NCBI GenBank assembly: GCA_965247525.1
Contig: OZ252015.1
Span: forward strand, 62,001 to 126,000
Reading direction: 5' to 3'
DNA: 64,000 bases
From: JAZKID01 sp965247525
GTDB taxonomy: Bacteria > Pseudomonadota > Alphaproteobacteria > Rhizobiales > UBA4765
Position 1 is the stretch's first letter. The number at the start of each line of letters is the position of its first letter. This document shows positions 59,859 through 64,000 of the stretch, piece by piece. The notes under the pieces are model-generated. The model was not told the origin of the DNA. It worked only from the letters and a program-made list of their open reading frames with translations, and ran no database searches. The translations under genes and the position numbers were made by a program.

Positions 59859-61325
59859 TTAGGTGCTAAAATGAGTTCCGTCTTTCGAGCGTAGCGGTGT
59901 TCCAATAATACCCGCGACATATTGTGTGCCGACAGGCGTGCGGACAGGCGTTTCGTAATAGGTGTTTCCGCTTGATGCGACTTTTGTTACAGCCGATCCT
60001 GGTGGAAGAACATACTCACCGTTTCCGTTATTGGACGTGTTCCACCCGCCATTGGTGCCGTAGCCCCAGCCGATTGGATTGGTGTTAGGAAGAGGCGCGC
60101 TATATGTGCCTGTATCCCAATTGTTTTGTGCTACACGGACATTCGCCGCGCCGCCACGTGTGTTGCCGTAGCTTCCGTAATTACCATAACCACCGTTTCC
60201 GTAGCCGCCGTAACCACCGTTGCCATAGCCACCATAGCCGCCGTAATTGCCGTAGCCGAGTGGGCTGGAGCAGAAGCCGCCATTGCTGCCACCATAGTTG
60301 CCGTAATCATAGCCACCACCACCGTAGCCACCACCACCGTAGCCACCACCGCCATAGCCACCGCTGTAGCCGCCGTTGTAACCACCTGTGTAGCAATTTG
60401 AACCACCGCCGTAATAACGGTTGTTGTTGCTGCTGCCTTTAAGGCCGAACAAGCCGACGAGACCTGCAAGACCAATAAGGCTGGTCCAGTTAAAGCCGGC
60501 TTTTTTGCCGTCCTTGCCGTCTTTTCCGTCTTTTCCGTTGGTGCCGTCTTTACCAGCTGGTCCGACAGGACCTGGAACAGTGCTGTCTTCACCATCGTTC
60601 CCATCAAGACCATCTTTGCCTTTTGGACCTACTGGACCGACCGGACCGACAGGACCCGGTACGGTGCTGTCTTTACCTGGTTTGCCGTCTTTGCATTTCT
60701 TATCCTTGTCGCAGGGCTGCGGGGTAACGGTAACATCGGGAGTGACTGGTTCTTCTGGCTCTTCACAGGTTGTGCATGGCGCGTCTTTAAAAAACGCCTT
60801 GAATTTTTCAGCGCTAATATTGCTTTTCCAATCTGTCCATGGGCCGTTTCCAGCTTTTCCAGACACTTCAATATCTTCGCAGTCAGCACAATTTGCATCG
60901 CTGTTGACCAGTTTTGAATTTTTTGCAGCGCCTGTTTTATGGTCAACATATTTTACGCCAAGATCGCTGGCCATAACGTGAAGAAGGCGATTTTTTATTT
61001 TTACAACATTGACACTTGCTTCTTTGCCCGCTGGGAAAGATGCTGTTGCATATTTGCTAGCGTCAGCTTCTGACATACCACCTTTAATTAAAGCAGCCTT
61101 CAGATCTTTTGCATTGAAAGTTGTTTTGTTATCCGAAATATCAACACCAAGAAGGTCGCAAATATATTTTTGAAATTCGCCATTGTCGGCGGTTGTGACA
61201 CTGGTATTTCCGGCTGAGCTTTCTTGAAGAATGTTTCCAAAAATGGTTTTGGTTTCTTCCTGTTTCTGATTGTCTTTTTTAACGACGAGATCCTTATTTT
61301 TCCCATCGACACTATTCGTAGCCAT
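59859..61325 (-). CDS. Collagen-like protein with glycine/tyrosine-rich domain
   Basis: A 488-residue protein of unusual build. The N-terminal 200 residues are acidic, without a signal peptide, and carry Cys pairs (NCADC, PCTTC and PCDKDKKC). Two collagen-type blocks of eight Gly-X-Y triplets follow (GPVGPVGPVGPKGKD... and GPVGPAGKDGTNGKD...), each led by DSTVP. They are rich in Lys-Asp pairs, which stabilise bacterial collagen helices. Then comes a hydrophobic stretch (SLIGLAGLVGLFGLKG) and about 100 residues almost entirely Gly, Tyr, Asn and Ser (YGGGGYGGGGY). A mixed tail closes it. AGGAGAG precedes the ATG by four bases. It is probably a surface or structural fibre protein; the export route is unclear. 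Confidence 0.7.
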   Translation of the reverse strand: MATNSVDGKNKDLVVKKDNQKQEETKTIFGNILQESSAGNTSVTTADNGEFQKYICDLLGVDISDNKTTFNAKDLKAALIKGGMSEADASKYATASFPAGKEASVNVVKIKNRLLHVMASDLGVKYVDHKTGAAKNSKLVNSDANCADCEDIEVSGKAGNGPWTDWKSNISAEKFKAFFKDAPCTTCEEPEEPVTPDVTVTPQPCDKDKKCKDGKPGKDSTVPGPVGPVGPVGPKGKDGLDGNDGEDSTVPGPVGPAGKDGTNGKDGKDGKDGKKAGFNWTSLIGLAGLVGLFGLKGSSNNNRYYGGGSNCYTGGYNGGYSGGYGGGGYGGGGYGGGGYDYGNYGGSNGGFCSSPLGYGNYGGYGGYGNGGYGGYGNGGYGNYGSYGNTRGGAANVRVAQNNWDTGTYSAPLPNTNPIGWGYGTNGGWNTSNNGNGEYVLPPGSAVTKVASSGNTYYETPVRTPVGTQYVAGIIGTPLRSKDGTHFST

Positions 61326-62051
61326 TATTCTCTCCTGTAAAATTTAAATAAAGTATTCGACATATCGAGCTTCTGCGTATTGCTTGGCTCATCCGGAGTT
61401 AACCTTAGTATACATAGTTAATATTTACCACTATAAAGATGGTTAATAGTAAAACTTAAGTAAAAATTTTATTATCGTATTTTATGATTTTGTTTCAGCA
61501 CGTTATCTAAAATCGTACTGCATTTAAAATAAACAGATTTGAAAACATAAATGTGATCAAGGGTTTTTTTGTGTAAGAAAATAAATGGCATTGCAAAAAT
61601 AAGTGCTCAATTAAAAGTTACAGCCAAAACTAGGCCAGCCAGGCGTGAGGTACGCTTTTCCTCGACGTAACATTAGACAGCCACGCGGTCGTTTTGAATA
61701 AAAGACCGAACGGCTCGAAGTTTTTTAAAATACGGCTGTAAGGCGCTGACCGCTGTCGCGGCGCGTTGGAGGAGAGCAGCAGTCCTCGCGCGCGAAAAGC
61801 AAATTAAAAACTGTTCGCGAAAATATAAGCTGGTATTGATTGAAAGCATTAATCCATGCTGGCACGATCTATGTGGCCAGCATTTCTAGTCGCTATTATC
61901 GCAAAAAAGAATATCTCAGCTGTTATCGTCATCGCAATTTGGCTTGTTCAGCCAGCATCATGATCACATTAAAACTTCGATTTCTGGATTTCCACGTTGG
62001 TTTACATTTAAAACGAATTGCTCTTCGCGGCGTCGCTCAGAGCGAAGAACA
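61326..62051. other. Long gene-free stretch between the collagen-like gene and uvrA
   Basis: 726 bases without a convincing gene. The first 290 bases are very AT-rich and should contain the promoter of the collagen-like gene. From about 61618 the composition changes to GC-rich with several inverted repeats (see separate entry). The part from 61800 to 62051 shows nothing clear. A rightward open frame (61840-62193) runs into the uvrA antisense and has no gene-like features. Confidence 0.6.
61618..61800. ncRNA. Candidate structured non-coding RNA (strand not certain)
   Basis: An eight-base closing helix TTACAGCC (61618-61625) / GGCTGTAA (61734-61741) encloses GAGG...CCTC (61647-61663) and CGGTCgTTTT / AAAAGACCG (61686-61708). 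A second domain has CCGC-TGTC-GCGG (61750-61761) and GAGGA...TCCTC. GC-rich and structured within AT-rich surroundings. No known RNA family is recognised: not tRNA, SRP, RNase P or 6S as far as can be judged by eye. Confidence 0.35.

Positions 62052-64000
<1,949 letters not shown>

Noticed and set aside
60104..60613. His/Arg/Ser-rich and Val/Ala/Thr-rich open frames
   Set aside because: These are other-frame readings of the Gly/Tyr-rich repeats of the collagen-like gene; the composition is explained by the repeated GGNTAN codons.

Overview
The window is a chromosomal segment of a free-standing (non-rickettsial) alphaproteobacterium. This rests on marker genes and gene order: MipZ, an HdaA-type DnaA homologue, the NDUFA12-like complex I factor, DUF2155 and DUF1489 proteins, a PutA without the N-terminal DNA-binding domain, and blocks in the usual alphaproteobacterial order (purMN / permease / hda / ppk / ppx / rnd / aspS; M48 peptidase / dsbA / aroQ / accB / accC / aat; dac / clpS / clpA). 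Base composition is moderate in the core genes and visibly AT-richer in the orphan genes. I found no rRNA, tRNA, CRISPR array, transposase, integrase or phage gene. Species cannot be named from the sequence.

Layout. 1-4071: LPS export genes lptD (cut by the left edge), lptG and lptF, read leftward. 4223-6711: pepA, holC and ndk. 6780-9422: terC-like, purN and purM, leftward. 9614-15232: AI-2E-type permease, hda, ppk1 and ppx, rightward. 15238-18288: rnd and aspS. 18292-23829: envelope genes (SH3 protein, a large secreted protein of unknown role, an M15-type peptidase) and a CSS-EAL phosphodiesterase. 23969-29110: an accessory, stress-flavoured stretch with two glycine-zipper lipoproteins, a PfpI/DJ-1 protein, CsbD, an FkbM methyltransferase and several orphan genes. 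29212-32922: the large B12-dependent ribonucleotide reductase nrdJ, followed by a 640-base gene-free stretch. 33564-43711: a receiver protein without its phospho-acceptor, then a conserved block running from NDUFA12-like through DUF2155, aat, accC, accB, aroQ and dsbA to an M48 peptidase. 43834-50077: a YdcF-like protein, methylcrotonyl-CoA carboxylase (mccB and mccA) and DUF1489. 50215-55265: putA, mipZ and a membrane J-domain protein. 55275-59776: D,D-carboxypeptidase, clpS and clpA. 59859-61325: a collagen-like, glycine/tyrosine-rich protein. 61326-62051: a long gene-free stretch that may hold a structured RNA. 62052-64000: uvrA (cut by the right edge).

The most unusual content is a set of about nine orphan genes placed at gene boundaries inside otherwise conserved operons. 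None has a recognisable signal peptide. Five carry one N-terminal or central EF-hand-like loop (26391, 27098, 28559, 35270, 46479). 46479 and 47027 are paralogues sharing a YG-x-AWN segment. Three others carry hydrophobic, glycine-rich membrane-type segments (24327, 36852, 40040), and one is the collagen/GY-rich protein. They sit between accC and aat, between DUF2155 and aat, between aroQ and dsbA, and between mccB and mccA. In the last case an intrinsic terminator now ends five bases before the mccA start codon. This looks like a lineage-specific family that spread by duplication and insertion. Its function is unknown; calcium-binding, surface or effector roles are hypotheses only.
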